DNA from: Zoogloea sp.
GTDB lineage: Bacteria > Pseudomonadota > Gammaproteobacteria > Burkholderiales > Rhodocyclaceae
Assembly: GCF_030157465.1 (NCBI RefSeq)
Contig: NZ_JAOAUU010000002.1
Coordinates: 1 to 45,522, forward strand
Direction of reading: 5' to 3'
DNA length: 45,522 bases
The position numbers were made by a program, and so were the translations under genes. Positions 1-8,104 of the stretch are shown here, piece after piece. The notes below the pieces were generated by a model. That model saw nothing but the letters and a program-made list of their open reading frames with translations, searched no databases and was not told where the DNA came from. Position 1 is the first letter of the stretch, and each line of letters starts with the position of its first letter.

Positions 1-74
1 GAACAGGACCGTGAAACGAGACCGCGCCAATGATAGTGCACTCGCGTGCGTGAAAGTAGGTCATCGTCAGACTC
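1..74 (+). rRNA. rrf: 5S ribosomal RNA, 3' portion
   Basis: The first ~74 nt match the 3' half of bacterial 5S rRNA. The GTGAAACG block, the GCGCCAATGATAGTG block and the terminal GTGAAAGTAGGTCATCG block occur in the order and spacing of proteobacterial 5S. The 5' part lies outside the window. A perfect terminator hairpin follows within 11 nt, as expected at the end of an rrn operon. The 3' boundary is set by eye from the closing helix and may be off by a few bases. Because rrn operons are multicopy, this edge is a likely assembly breakpoint. Confidence 0.88.
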
Positions 75-84
75 ACACATACTC

Positions 85-118
85 AAAGCCCCGCAGAAAA
101 TCTCTGCGGGGCTTTGCT
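85..118 (+). terminator. Rho-independent terminator of the rRNA operon
   Basis: A perfect 13-bp stem (AAAGCCCCGCAGA, 85-97, pairing with 103-115) encloses a 5-nt loop and ends in TTT. It lies 11 nt after the 5S end and fits an rrn terminator. It also argues against starting the next gene upstream at 46, since the reading frame would run through the hairpin. Confidence 0.85.
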
Positions 119-147
119 CGTCTACAAAAATTTTAGGATGGCGTGGT

Positions 148-837
148 ATGAGATGGCGTCACTGGATCCTGATTCTGGGTGTTTCCTTTCTTTTGCACCT
201 TGCTGTTTTCTGGCCGTCACCTCAGTCCAGGCTTCAAGGAGCGGGGCTAGCCGTTTTCAGTGTGCGGCTTGTCCCCGCTGTTTCAGACCCTGGTGTATCA
301 GATCTGGGTGAGAAAGACGCTACGCAGCCAGCTTCAACTCCTGAGCCTTCATATATGTCGACACGTATCGAAGTCAAGAGTGGGGCGCTGCGGAATGTTG
401 GGGCTGGCAAGGGCTTGCCGGAGTTGGGGCGTGGCGGCGTGCCAGAGGCCGCACCCATTGCAGGCGAGTCTGGGGCGAATTCCACCGGGAAAGGCGACGC
501 ACCGTCTCGGGGGCAAACGGGTGGTTCGCCGATATCCGAAACCGGCTCCCTTGCTCGTTATCGGATTGCACTGGCGGCTGCCGCCATCAGGCTTAGGGCT
601 GACGCTATTTCAGCGGATGACGGCTTGATTGGAACGGCGGTGGTCGATGTCCGTTTTTCTGGCTCGACGAGCGTTCCGCAGGTTACGCTTTCCCGTTCAA
701 GTGGGTTTGAACAACTGGATAACGAGGCCGTGGCTTTGTTGGCCCGGGCAGTGCATGTGGTTCCTGTTTCCGATGCGGGGCCGGTTGGGGATGTTTCATT
801 GCGTCTGCCTGTTGTGTTCGAATCGGTGGGGAAATGA
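148..837 (+). CDS. TonB-like energy transducer family protein
   Basis: The protein is about 229 aa. A short basic N-terminus is followed by one membrane segment at about residues 6-24 (ILILGVSFLLHLAVFW). A long Gly/Pro/Ser-rich periplasmic linker then leads to a C-terminal TonB/TolA-like domain. That domain has the family pattern of a Gly-Thr-Ala strand, an SSGFEQLDNEAVALL helix and a final P-V-V-F strand. Such proteins couple ExbBD or a similar proton-driven motor to outer-membrane receptors. The linker lacks the usual Pro-Lys/Pro-Glu repeats, and no exbB, exbD or receptor gene is adjacent, so the partner is unknown. I start at ATG 148 because the in-frame start at 46 lies inside the 5S gene and before its terminator. 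The gene looks less GC-rich than the flagellar genes and may be a lineage-specific insertion behind the rrn operon. Confidence 0.72.
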   Translation: MRWRHWILILGVSFLLHLAVFWPSPQSRLQGAGLAVFSVRLVPAVSDPGVSDLGEKDATQPASTPEPSYMSTRIEVKSGALRNVGAGKGLPELGRGGVPEAAPIAGESGANSTGKGDAPSRGQTGGSPISETGSLARYRIALAAAAIRLRADAISADDGLIGTAVVDVRFSGSTSVPQVTLSRSSGFEQLDNEAVALLARAVHVVPVSDAGPVGDVSLRLPVVFESVGK

Positions 838-872
838 TTTTCGGTTTCAACACGGATTGCCGGCGGGTGGTT

Positions 873-1424
873 TTAGCGGAATGTGCCTGGTGCCGGAATG
901 CTGAGTGCGGTGCTGTGAAGATCGAACTTGCCGCGACGCCTGTCCTCGAAGAAACATTTAAGGGTGTAATCGATCGAGCGGAATGCAATTTCGTTCCACG
1001 GAATTTCGGCTTCGCTGACGAGCGCTGCTTCGAGGGATTCTTCTCCGGGATTGAAGTCGAGGTGTAATAGTTTTGCCCGGTAGATTATGTGAATCTGGCT
1101 GATGTGCGGAAGGTCGACAAAGGAGAACATCGGACCTAGCTCGACCCGCGCGCCTGCTTCTTCCAGTGTTTCGCGCAGTGCTGCTTCCCCGCTGGTTTCA
1201 TTGTTCTCCATGAATCCGGCAGGTAGCGTCCACATGCCATAGCGCGGTTCGATGGCCCGTCTGCACATCAGAATTTTGTCTTCCCACGTAGCGATGGCGC
1301 CTACAACTACTTTTGGATTCTGGTAGTGAATCGTGCCACATGCTTCACAGATGTGCCGGGGGAGGTTGTCGCCGGGGGGAACCTTGAGGCTTACCGGGGC
1401 GCCGCAGTGGGAGCAAAAGTTCAT
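873..1424 (-). CDS. NUDIX hydrolase with N-terminal zinc ribbon
   Basis: This 183-aa protein begins with a zinc ribbon (CSHCG near residue 4 and CEACG near residue 27). It continues with a NUDIX fold carrying a complete Nudix box, GFMENNETSGEAALRETLEE, which fits GX5EX7REUXEEXGU. The glutamates of REXXEE bind the catalytic divalent metal. Family members hydrolyse nucleoside diphosphate-linked compounds such as NADH, ADP-ribose or FAD; the substrate cannot be read from the sequence. The Zn-ribbon arrangement recalls NudC-like and YfcD/ADP-ribose-type enzymes, but the protein is shorter than NudC (about 257 aa). It is convergent with the TonB-like gene and divergent from the cyclase gene, so it is probably transcribed alone. 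Confidence 0.85.
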   Translation of the reverse strand: MNFCSHCGAPVSLKVPPGDNLPRHICEACGTIHYQNPKVVVGAIATWEDKILMCRRAIEPRYGMWTLPAGFMENNETSGEAALRETLEEAGARVELGPMFSFVDLPHISQIHIIYRAKLLHLDFNPGEESLEAALVSEAEIPWNEIAFRSIDYTLKCFFEDRRRGKFDLHSTALSIPAPGTFR

Positions 1425-1514
1425 GGCATTGGAGCGTGCGTGGACAGTGCTGTAATTCTAATTCAAGGCGCGGCTTGTGCTTGCGATGTCCGGTATTCTG
1501 CGGCGAGGGGCGAC

Positions 1515-1541
1515 TCAAGAGTGGGCCGCTTTTTCCGATAA
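1515..1541 (+). promoter_or_regulatory. putative sigma28 (FliA) promoter of the HDOD-GGDEF gene
   Basis: TCAAGAGT (1515-1522), an 11-nt spacer, then TCCGATAA (1534-1541). The enterobacterial FliA consensus is TAAAGTTT-N11-GCCGATAA. The -10 matches 7 of 8 positions and the spacing is exact. The TCAAG core recurs in front of motA and cheV in this window. The start codon lies 45 nt downstream of the -10. Confidence 0.68.
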
Positions 1542-1586
1542 AGCCTGACAGGTAGCGTCCAGCTGCAAAAATTGACGGGAATTTAA

Positions 1587-3620
1587 ATGGTTGTGCCACT
1601 CGACGTCACGAAGTTCGAACACTTGAAGGCTTCCGGTGACTTGCCTTCGCCTAAGGGTGTTGCGCTGGCGATCATCAGGCTGATTCAGCAGGAAGACAGT
1701 TCGATGGGTGATCTGGCGCGGGTTATCAAGACCGACCCGGCCTTTGTCGGACGCCTTATCAAGGCGGCGAACGGTCTGACAGGCTATAACCGGCGTGCCA
1801 TCGTGTCCGTCCAGGAGGCTCTTATGGTGCTTGGCCTGCCTGCCGTGCGGACTCTGGCGCTGGGCTTTTCCCTGCTGTCGAGCTATCGAGACGGAAACTG
1901 CAAGAGCTTCGATTACGGTCGTTACTGGACGGGGTGCCTCGTGTACGCGCTGGCGATGCAGGCCATTACGCAGCGCACCCGTGTGGCAGCGGCGGAGGAG
2001 ACGTTCTGTCTTGGTCTGCTGGTCAGGATCGGCGAGTTGGCGCTTGCCACGCTGTACCCCCAGGATTACGGCAAGGTGTTGCAGCAAACGGTGGAATATC
2101 GGGATGTGCCGTTGGTGGCGCTGGAACAGAGAGCGTTTGCGCTGAACCACCGGGAGCTTGCTTCGGCAATGCTGGCCGACTGGGGCCTGCCACGAATCTT
2201 TCATGAGCCTGCCTATTTTGCGGAAGTGCCGGAAGAGTCGGGCTATGCAGACGGCTCGCGGGAGTTCGTCATTGTGCACTCTTTGCACCTGGCTTCGTTT
2301 GTGGCTGAGGTCTTTCTGGCCGAGGAGGCCGAGCGGCCGAATTTGATGAGCCGTCTTTTCGAAATCGGTACCCGCCTCTCCCTGGACGCGGCAACGGTTA
2401 ACGATCTGTGCGATGGCGTGGTGAGGGAGTGGCAAGCATGGGGCAGCCTGCTCGAACTTGAAACGCTCGAAATTCCCCCGTTCAGTGAGTTGGCCAGTCG
2501 TGGCGAGGCCATTGCCGCCAGTCTTGCCACCGTGGCCAGGGAGCGTGCGATAAAGCACGATGCGGAACCGCGGCTTCAGACGGTCACCCAGACACAGCAT
2601 GGTGGTGAGCAACTGGCTCTTTCGGCGGGAGTACTGCAGCCGATGCGGGTGCTGGTCGTCGATGACGACGGATCAATGCGTGGGCTGGTGCGCAAGGTTC
2701 TGGAAACGGTGGGGCATCAGGTTATCGAGGCCGCCGACGGGCGTGCCGGAATGGAAATGGCGCTGGAATTCCAGCCGCAGCTGATGATCGTCGATTGGGT
2801 GATGCCCGAAATGAATGGTCTGGAGCTGACCCGGGCGCTACGCCAGACAAAGATCGGGCGCAGCATCTACATCCTGATCATGACGGGGCTCGAGGATGAC
2901 GATCGGCTGATCGAGGCCTTCGAGAACGGCGTCGATGATTTCATGAACAAGCCGATCAATCCTCGGGTTCTCGCGGCACGTCTGCGCGCCGGCCAGCGTG
3001 TCATTCGCCTGCAGCAGGAGCTTGACCGGGACCGTGAGGAGATTCGTCGCTTCGCAGCCGAACTCGCGGTATCCAATCGCCGCCTGCAGGAAGTGGCGCT
3101 GACCGACTCCCTGACCGGCTTTCCAAACCGGCGCTATGCAATCGAGCGGATACAGCAAGAGTGGTCGGTGTCGTCGCGTACCCGTCGCCCCTTGTCGGGC
3201 ATGGTCATCGACGTGGACCAGTTCAAGACCTACAACGATTCGCATGGCCACGATGTGGGCGATGCTGTTTTGCGGCAGGTGGCTGCGTCGATAAAGGGGG
3301 CGCTCCGTGCCCAGGATATCGTCGCGCGGACCGGAGGGGACGAGTTCCTGGTGATCTGTCCAGATTCAGGCCTGGACGCTGCATTGGCGTGCGCCGAAAG
3401 GGTTCGTTTTGCAGTGGAAAGCGCTCCGCTCGCCGCCGGGGGGCAAACCCACCACATGTCCGTGAGCATCGGTGTGGCAACCCGAGATACCGTGATGACG
3501 GATCCCGATGCACTCATAAAGCGCGCGGATCAAGCTCTCTATCTGGCCAAGAACAAGGGACGTAACCGGATCATGACGGCGCAGTCGCTTCGTCCTGGGC
3601 CGCTCATTCCGCCTCGCTGA
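1587..3620 (+). CDS. HDOD-REC-GGDEF response regulator (diguanylate cyclase)
   Basis: The protein is 677 aa with three modules. An HDOD domain (about residues 15-225) comes first. A receiver follows (353-475) with VVDDD near its start and phospho-acceptor D403 in IVDWVMPEMNG. After a short coiled-coil segment there is a GGDEF domain (about 510-665). The active-site motif GGDEF (583-587) is intact, and an RAQD inhibitory I-site lies five residues upstream, so it should make c-di-GMP from two GTP and be product-inhibited. The start at ATG 1587 has GACGGGA upstream. The gene sits directly before flhDC and has its own FliA-type promoter, suggesting that late flagellar expression feeds back through c-di-GMP on the motility/sessility decision. 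No histidine kinase partner is adjacent; the CheAs are candidates. Confidence 0.9.
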   Translation: MVVPLDVTKFEHLKASGDLPSPKGVALAIIRLIQQEDSSMGDLARVIKTDPAFVGRLIKAANGLTGYNRRAIVSVQEALMVLGLPAVRTLALGFSLLSSYRDGNCKSFDYGRYWTGCLVYALAMQAITQRTRVAAAEETFCLGLLVRIGELALATLYPQDYGKVLQQTVEYRDVPLVALEQRAFALNHRELASAMLADWGLPRIFHEPAYFAEVPEESGYADGSREFVIVHSLHLASFVAEVFLAEEAERPNLMSRLFEIGTRLSLDAATVNDLCDGVVREWQAWGSLLELETLEIPPFSELASRGEAIAASLATVARERAIKHDAEPRLQTVTQTQHGGEQLALSAGVLQPMRVLVVDDDGSMRGLVRKVLETVGHQVIEAADGRAGMEMALEFQPQLMIVDWVMPEMNGLELTRALRQTKIGRSIYILIMTGLEDDDRLIEAFENGVDDFMNKPINPRVLAARLRAGQRVIRLQQELDRDREEIRRFAAELAVSNRRLQEVALTDSLTGFPNRRYAIERIQQEWSVSSRTRRPLSGMVIDVDQFKTYNDSHGHDVGDAVLRQVAASIKGALRAQDIVARTGGDEFLVICPDSGLDAALACAERVRFAVESAPLAAGGQTHHMSVSIGVATRDTVMTDPDALIKRADQALYLAKNKGRNRIMTAQSLRPGPLIPPR

Positions 3621-3655
3621 AGCCGCTTTGTGGGGCCGGCCGGAGGGTGCGCCGA

Positions 3656-3682
3656 TAAAGTTTGACTAGGATTTGCCCATTG
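3656..3682 (+). promoter_or_regulatory. possible sigma28-like element upstream of flhDC
   Basis: A perfect FliA -35 octamer TAAAGTTT (3656-3663) is followed after exactly 11 nt by GCCCATTG, which matches the GCCGATAA -10 at only five of eight positions. A perfect GCCGATAA (3651-3658) overlaps the -35 but has no -35 of its own. The 203-nt region before flhD should hold the master-operon promoter, but no clear sigma70 promoter was seen. It also holds a small inverted repeat, TGCCG-GTAAA-CGGCA, about 45 nt before flhD. FliA feedback on flhDC is a suggestion only. Confidence 0.35.
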
Positions 3683-3823
3683 TAGGCGGTTGCATCAGTC
3701 GTTTCCCTACTTTTGTTTACGTGTTTGCCCCTACGTAATTTTCCGAAGCCCTCGAATGGCGGATATTGCCGGTAAACGGCAGAATTTGCCGCACATAAAT
3801 AGAGGTTTGCCGAGGAGATGATC

Positions 3824-4141
3824 ATGCGCGCCAATGGTATGCACGACGAGATCAGGGAGCTGAATCTTGCCTACCTGATGCTGGCCCAGCAGATGCTGCG
3901 GGAAGACAGGGCCGCTGCAATCTATCGCCTTGGAATTGGCGACGAGGTTGCCGAAGTGCTCGAAGGGCTGAGTTCGGCGCAGGTGCTCCGGATGGCCAAT
4001 TCAAACATGCTGCTTTGCCAGTTCCGTTTCAACGACACCATGCTGGTGGATCTGCTTTCTTCCCACGGCCGCGAACGTGGGGCCGCCCACCTGCATGCCG
4101 CGATCCTTGCAGCAGGCCGGCCGGTCGAGCACCTCGCCTGA
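3824..4141 (+). CDS. flhD: flagellar master transcriptional activator subunit FlhD
   Basis: The protein is about 105 aa and recognisable by the FlhD core ELNLAYLMLAQQMLREDRAAAIYRLGI and the later LLCQFRFNDTMLVDLL. FlhD forms a heterohexamer with FlhC that activates class II flagellar promoters with sigma70 RNA polymerase. I choose ATG 3824 because GAGGAG (3812-3817) is 6 nt upstream; the ATG at 3818 would touch the Shine-Dalgarno. An internal ATG at 3839 would give the MHDEI start resembling E. coli. flhC follows after 29 nt, as in the conserved flhDC operon. Confidence 0.93.
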   Translation: MRANGMHDEIRELNLAYLMLAQQMLREDRAAAIYRLGIGDEVAEVLEGLSSAQVLRMANSNMLLCQFRFNDTMLVDLLSSHGRERGAAHLHAAILAAGRPVEHLA

Positions 4142-4170
4142 TTCCATGGCTGAATCGGGGAGGGCTGATC

Positions 4171-4716
4171 GTGCGTAACAAGAGCGTGCTGCAGGAAGCG
4201 CAGGATATTCAGAAGGCAGTCGATTTGATTCGCCTGGGTGCCCGCATGCAGATGCTGGAGGTCGAAACCTCGATCAGTCGCGAGCGTCTTCTCAAGCTTT
4301 ACAAGGAAGTGAAGGGCGTTTCGCCACCGAAAGGCATGCTGCCCTTCTCGACAGACTGGTTCATGTCGTGGCAGCCGAACATTCATGCTTCGCTGTTCAT
4401 GGCGCTCTTCCGTTTCGTGAAGACTCACGCCAAGTTGCAGGGGCTTGACGCTGTAGTGCATGCCTACCGCCTGTACAACGAGCACATCGAGTCGTTCGAG
4501 ATGGAGCAGGTGCTGTCGCTGACACGAGCCTGGACCTTGATCCGTTTCTTCGACGCGAAGCTTCTTCAGTCGGCGCGCTGCACGTGTTGTGGCGGAGAGT
4601 TCGTCGCCCACGCCTTTGATCCAACCCACGATTACGTCTGCGGTCTTTGCCATATCCCTTCCCGCGCGGGCAAGACCCGGCGCGTGCAGGCTGGAGCGGA
4701 GGCCGCGGCATCCTGA
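4171..4716 (+). CDS. flhC: flagellar master transcriptional activator subunit FlhC
   Basis: The protein is 181 aa, close to the 192 aa of E. coli FlhC. The FlhC zinc site is visible as CTCCG near residue 140 and CGLC near residue 161, supplying four cysteines. Conserved helical blocks such as EAQDIQKAVDLIRLGARMQ and LTRAWTLIRFF are present. The start is GTG 4171, with GGGGAGGG 7 nt upstream; the longer open frame to 4015 lies inside flhD and is not used. FlhC supplies most of the DNA contacts in FlhD4C2. The operon ends at a strong terminator 30 nt downstream, separating it from motA. Confidence 0.93.
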   Translation: MRNKSVLQEAQDIQKAVDLIRLGARMQMLEVETSISRERLLKLYKEVKGVSPPKGMLPFSTDWFMSWQPNIHASLFMALFRFVKTHAKLQGLDAVVHAYRLYNEHIESFEMEQVLSLTRAWTLIRFFDAKLLQSARCTCCGGEFVAHAFDPTHDYVCGLCHIPSRAGKTRRVQAGAEAAAS

Positions 4717-4745
4717 CCCTCCCTCTCGAATGTTGAAGAGGTTAT

Positions 4746-4775
4746 GCCGTCGGATTTTTCCGGCGGCTTTTTTTT
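4746..4775 (+). terminator. Rho-independent terminator after flhDC
   Basis: An 8-bp stem (GCCGTCGG, 4746-4753, with CCGGCGGC, 4760-4767, one G-T pair) and a 6-nt loop are followed by eight T residues. It lies 30 nt after flhC and insulates flhDC from motAB. Confidence 0.9.
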
Positions 4776-4811
4776 ACGCTTTTCAGGTGACGACATACTT
4801 GCTTTTAGGGC

Positions 4812-4838
4812 TCAAGTTTCGGCAGGCAGGGCCGATAT
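4812..4838 (+). promoter_or_regulatory. sigma28 (FliA) promoter of motAB
   Basis: TCAAGTTT (4812-4819), 11 nt, GCCGATAT (4831-4838). This matches the FliA consensus at 7 of 8 positions in each hexamer-like box, with exact spacing. It lies between the flhDC terminator and motA, a classic class III gene. It is the best sigma28 site in the window. Confidence 0.85.
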
Positions 4839-4905
4839 CGCCTTTGAAGAATAACGCACCTTTGCGGGCGCTCTGCCGGCCCGCCTATCGACTGAGGTTT
4901 CGACG

Positions 4906-5757
4906 ATGTTTCTGATCATCGGCTACGTCATCATCCTGGCTTCTGCCTTGGGCACCTACGCGGTGCACGGCAGTCTGGGTGCCCTGTGGGTGCCGACCGA
5001 GTACATCGCGATTGTCGGCCTGACCCTTGGCGGCTTTGTCGCCGGTAACGGGCCGAAGGCCATCAAGTCGACAATCGCTGCCTTGCCTACGATCTTCAAG
5101 GGTTCGCCTTACAACAAGGCGTTTTATATCGACGTGCTGTGCATGCTTTACGAAATCCTGGCCAAGGTCAGGAAGGAAGGCTTGATGTCCATCGAAGGCG
5201 ACATCGAGAATCCCGAGGGCAGCCCGATCCTGTCGAAATATCCAGCTTTCACGGCCGATCACCATGCGGTGGATTTCCTCTGTGACTACCTGCGCATGAT
5301 GGTGGGCGGCAACCTGAACGCTTTCGAGATTGAAAATCTGATGGACATCGAGATGGAAACCCACCACCACGAAGCCCATATGCCGGTGCACGTGGTCTCC
5401 AAGGTCGCCGACGGGGTACCGGCGTTCGGTATCGTGGTGGCGGTGATGGGTGTGGTGAACGTGATGGGCTCGGTCGGCCAGCCGCCGGCGGTGCTCGGCA
5501 AGATGATCGGTGGTGCGCTGGTCGGCACCTTCCTCGGTATTCTGGTGGCTTACGGTTTTGTGGCTCCGGTGGCGGGCCAGCTGGAAAGCAAGGTCGAGGA
5601 AGGCGGCAAGATCTACCAGTGCATGAAGGCCGTGTTGCTGGCCAGCATGAACGGTTACGCGCCCCAGGTGGCGGTGGAGTTTGGTCGCAAGGTGTTGTTC
5701 TCTGCCGACCGGCCGGGGTTTGCCGAGCTGGAAGAGGCGATCAAGAGCAAGAAGTGA
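4906..5757 (+). CDS. motA: flagellar motor stator protein MotA
   Basis: The protein is 283 aa, the enteric-type length. Four membrane segments can be read: about residues 2-22, 34-52, 170-195 and 200-222. A large cytoplasmic loop lies between the second and third and would interact with FliG. The conserved PAFGIVVAVMGVVNVMG stretch of the third segment is present, including the proline that follows VADGV. MotA forms a pentamer around a MotB dimer and conducts protons to generate torque. motB follows after 61 nt. Transcription should start at the FliA site 68 nt upstream. Confidence 0.95.
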   Translation: MFLIIGYVIILASALGTYAVHGSLGALWVPTEYIAIVGLTLGGFVAGNGPKAIKSTIAALPTIFKGSPYNKAFYIDVLCMLYEILAKVRKEGLMSIEGDIENPEGSPILSKYPAFTADHHAVDFLCDYLRMMVGGNLNAFEIENLMDIEMETHHHEAHMPVHVVSKVADGVPAFGIVVAVMGVVNVMGSVGQPPAVLGKMIGGALVGTFLGILVAYGFVAPVAGQLESKVEEGGKIYQCMKAVLLASMNGYAPQVAVEFGRKVLFSADRPGFAELEEAIKSKK

Positions 5758-5818
5758 TGGACGCCCCGATGATGCGGCGTGAAGTGCCGCAGCCTTCCTG
5801 GCCAGCCGGACCGATGCC

Positions 5819-6823
5819 ATGAGTGACGATACCCAACAGCCAATCGTCGTCAAGAAGATAAAAAAGGGCGGTGGTGGTGCCCACGGCGGGGCGTGGAAGA
5901 TCGCCTACGCGGACTTCGTGACGGCCATGATGGCGTTCTTCCTGCTGATGTGGCTGCTGGGCTCGACCGCCCAGGGCGACCTCAAGGGTATTTCCGACTT
6001 TTTCAATTCCCCGTTAAAGGTTGCGATGAGCGGTGGCTCCGGCGCGGGCGATGCGACCAGCCCGATCGCCGGCGGTGGTCAGGATCTGACCCGTTCGGTC
6101 GGCCAGGTCAAGCGCGGCGACGTGGATGGCAAGCGCTCCCTGAACATCGAGGCAGCCAAGGGGGCGCCGAAGGCGAGCGGTGATGAGGGGGCGGCGGATG
6201 CTGCAAAGAAGGCGGATGAGCGCAAGGAGCGCGCCAAGCTCGAAGACCTGAAGGGGCAGATCGAGGCGATCATCGAGGCCAGTCCCAGTTTGCGACCATT
6301 CAAGAACCAGTTGCTGCTCGATATCACGACGGAAGGCTTGCGCATCCAGATCGTGGATGAGCAGAACCGTCCGATGTTCGAGTCATCCGGTTCCACCCTG
6401 CGGCCCTATACCCAGGAGTTGCTGCGTGCAATCGGCATGACGCTGAATGGCGTCGACAACAATGTGAGCTTGTCGGGGCATACCGATTCGACCCGCTATG
6501 CAGGGGGTGAAAGGGGCTTCTCGAACTGGGAGCTTTCGGCCAATCGGGCCAATGCCTCGCGACGCGAGCTGGTTGCCGGTGGCCTGGCTGAAGGGAAGAT
6601 GGTCCGGGTGATCGGTCTGGCCGATACGCTGCCACTGGACCCGGCCAATCCCAGTGGGGCCATCAACCGCCGGATCAGCATCATTGTCCTCAACAAGCAG
6701 GCCGAAGCGGCAATGCGCAGTGGCGGAAAGAAAATCGACGTGAGTGCAGAAGATGGCGTGGATGTGGGCGATATCCGCTCGGGTCTGGTCGCTCCGCCCC
6801 GCCCGGCCCCGCGGGCGCCCTAA
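5819..6823 (+). CDS. motB: flagellar motor stator protein MotB
   Basis: The protein is 334 aa. A basic cytoplasmic tail with a KKGGGGAHGG stretch precedes a single membrane helix carrying the proton-binding D32 (AYADFVTAMMAFFLLMW). A plug/linker region follows, and then an OmpA-like peptidoglycan-binding domain (about 165-300) with the LSGHTDSTRY and NWELSANRA motifs. It anchors MotA to the cell wall and carries the proton path. The start is ATG 5819. Its stop codon TAA overlaps the TAAAG of a possible promoter for the next operon. Confidence 0.95.
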   Translation: MSDDTQQPIVVKKIKKGGGGAHGGAWKIAYADFVTAMMAFFLLMWLLGSTAQGDLKGISDFFNSPLKVAMSGGSGAGDATSPIAGGGQDLTRSVGQVKRGDVDGKRSLNIEAAKGAPKASGDEGAADAAKKADERKERAKLEDLKGQIEAIIEASPSLRPFKNQLLLDITTEGLRIQIVDEQNRPMFESSGSTLRPYTQELLRAIGMTLNGVDNNVSLSGHTDSTRYAGGERGFSNWELSANRANASRRELVAGGLAEGKMVRVIGLADTLPLDPANPSGAINRRISIIVLNKQAEAAMRSGGKKIDVSAEDGVDVGDIRSGLVAPPRPAPRAP

Positions 6824-6848
6824 AGAATTGGCCTGTGAGTGACGATAT
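6821..6848 (+). promoter_or_regulatory. possible sigma28-like promoter of the MCP-cheYA genes
   Basis: TAAAG starts at the motB stop codon (6821) and GACGATAT lies at 6841-6848. The -10 matches GCCGATAT at 7 of 8 positions, but the spacer is 12 nt where 11 is usual. It lies 28 nt before the MCP start. Read-through from motAB is the alternative. Confidence 0.4.
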
Positions 6849-6875
6849 GTCCCCCACTGTTACGAACTTGAACAA

Positions 6876-8081
6876 ATGATCATGAAATCCTCCCGGACAA
6901 CTGCACTGGTGCTTGGACTGTTGTGGTCGGGTGCTGTGCTGGGTGTCGCGGTTTACTTTCAAGCGAGTGCTCTGAGCACTGTCGCGGTACAGGCTGTGAC
7001 AGCACTCGGCTGGGCTGCGCTGATGGTGCGTTTGCCCGTGGCCGGGGCGTTGGCCGAGGATGCGGGCAGGCAGGTGTCCTCGCCGGAGGTGCTGGCTGCC
7101 GTGGAAGACGTTCAGCGCGAATTTGTGGTGGCGGTTCAGCAGCAGCATCAGGCGATTCGCGAAGAGGCCGATCGGGTGCAAGAGATTTTGAGCGCGGCCA
7201 TCGCTTCGTTGATGGGGAGTTTCAATGGCCTGCTCGAGGCGACCCACGCCCAGCAGACCATTGCTGTCAGTCTGGCTCAGGACGACGACGACAAACAGGG
7301 CGCGGCGGGTTTTGACGAGTTTGTGTCGAATACCGCGGGGGTGATGCAGCGGGTCGTTGATAACGTGATCATGAACAGCAAGCTCGGCATGGAGCTTGTC
7401 GAACTGACCGACCGTATTTCCAAGCGTGCAAGTGAAGTTGAAGGCTTTCTCGGCGAGATCGCCAACATTTCCAAGCAGACCAATCTGCTAGCGCTCAATG
7501 CCGCCATCGAGGCAGCGAGGGCGGGCGAGGCCGGTCGGGGGTTTGCCGTGGTTGCCGACGAGGTGCGCGACCTATCTACCCGCACCGCCCAGTTCAGTCA
7601 GCAGATCTCTGTGGTCATGACGTCCATGCGGGAAGGCGTGAGAGGCGCCGAAAACGCAATTGAGCGACTTGCCTCGACGGACATGAATTTCGCGCTTGAA
7701 TCGAAACAGCAGGTCCAGCAGGTGCTGGTTTCGCTGGAGGACATCAACCAGCAGCGTGGCAGGGCCATCGTGAGCCTCGGTCAGCATGCAAAGGTCATGG
7801 ATGCCGAAGTGCATCGAGCCGTAACTGCGCTGCAGTTTCAGGATCTGGTTTCCCAGCTTATCGGGCATGTGGATCGGCGGGTGGACGGACTCAGTCAGGT
7901 GCTGGTGGAGTTCGGATCTCTCGCAGGCCTGATGCAGCAGGCCATGGTTTCGGGCGATGTCGAGCCCCTGAAGCGTGCTGCCGAAGCAACCCGGATACAA
8001 CTTTCCACCCTCGGCGAACGGCTCGGGGGCGGTCCGGTGAGCCAGCAGGATGTTTCGCATGGCGACATCGACTTGTTTTAG
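6876..8081 (+). CDS. methyl-accepting chemotaxis protein without a sensor domain
   Basis: The protein is 401 aa. Two closely spaced hydrophobic segments (about residues 8-30 and 34-52) form an N-terminal membrane hairpin with almost no periplasmic loop. The rest is cytoplasmic coiled coil. It contains the MCP signalling tip at about 200-245 ([20 protein letters not shown], then [14 protein letters not shown]). No ligand-binding, PAS or HAMP domain is recognised, and the C-terminus reads GDIDLF, not the docking pentapeptide of the later MCPs. A second start lies at 6882. The position between motB and cheY suggests a dedicated input to this arm, perhaps sensing through the membrane or through partner proteins. 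The true stimulus is unknown. Confidence 0.82.
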   Translation: MIMKSSRTTALVLGLLWSGAVLGVAVYFQASALSTVAVQAVTALGWAALMVRLPVAGALAEDAGRQVSSPEVLAAVEDVQREFVVAVQQQHQAIREEADRVQEILSAAIASLMGSFNGLLEATHAQQTIAVSLAQDDDDKQGAAGFDEFVSNTAGVMQRVVDNVIMNSKLGMELVELTDRISKRASEVEGFLGEIANISKQTNLLALNAAIEAARAGEAGRGFAVVADEVRDLSTRTAQFSQQISVVMTSMREGVRGAENAIERLASTDMNFALESKQQVQQVLVSLEDINQQRGRAIVSLGQHAKVMDAEVHRAVTALQFQDLVSQLIGHVDRRVDGLSQVLVEFGSLAGLMQQAMVSGDVEPLKRAAEATRIQLSTLGERLGGGPVSQQDVSHGDIDLF

Positions 8082-8104
8082 CTTTAGAACTCTAGGAAAT
8101 GACA

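Noticed and set aside
46-147. N-terminal extension of the TonB-like gene
   Set aside because: It would cover the 5S rRNA end and its terminator; the membrane segment follows ATG 148.
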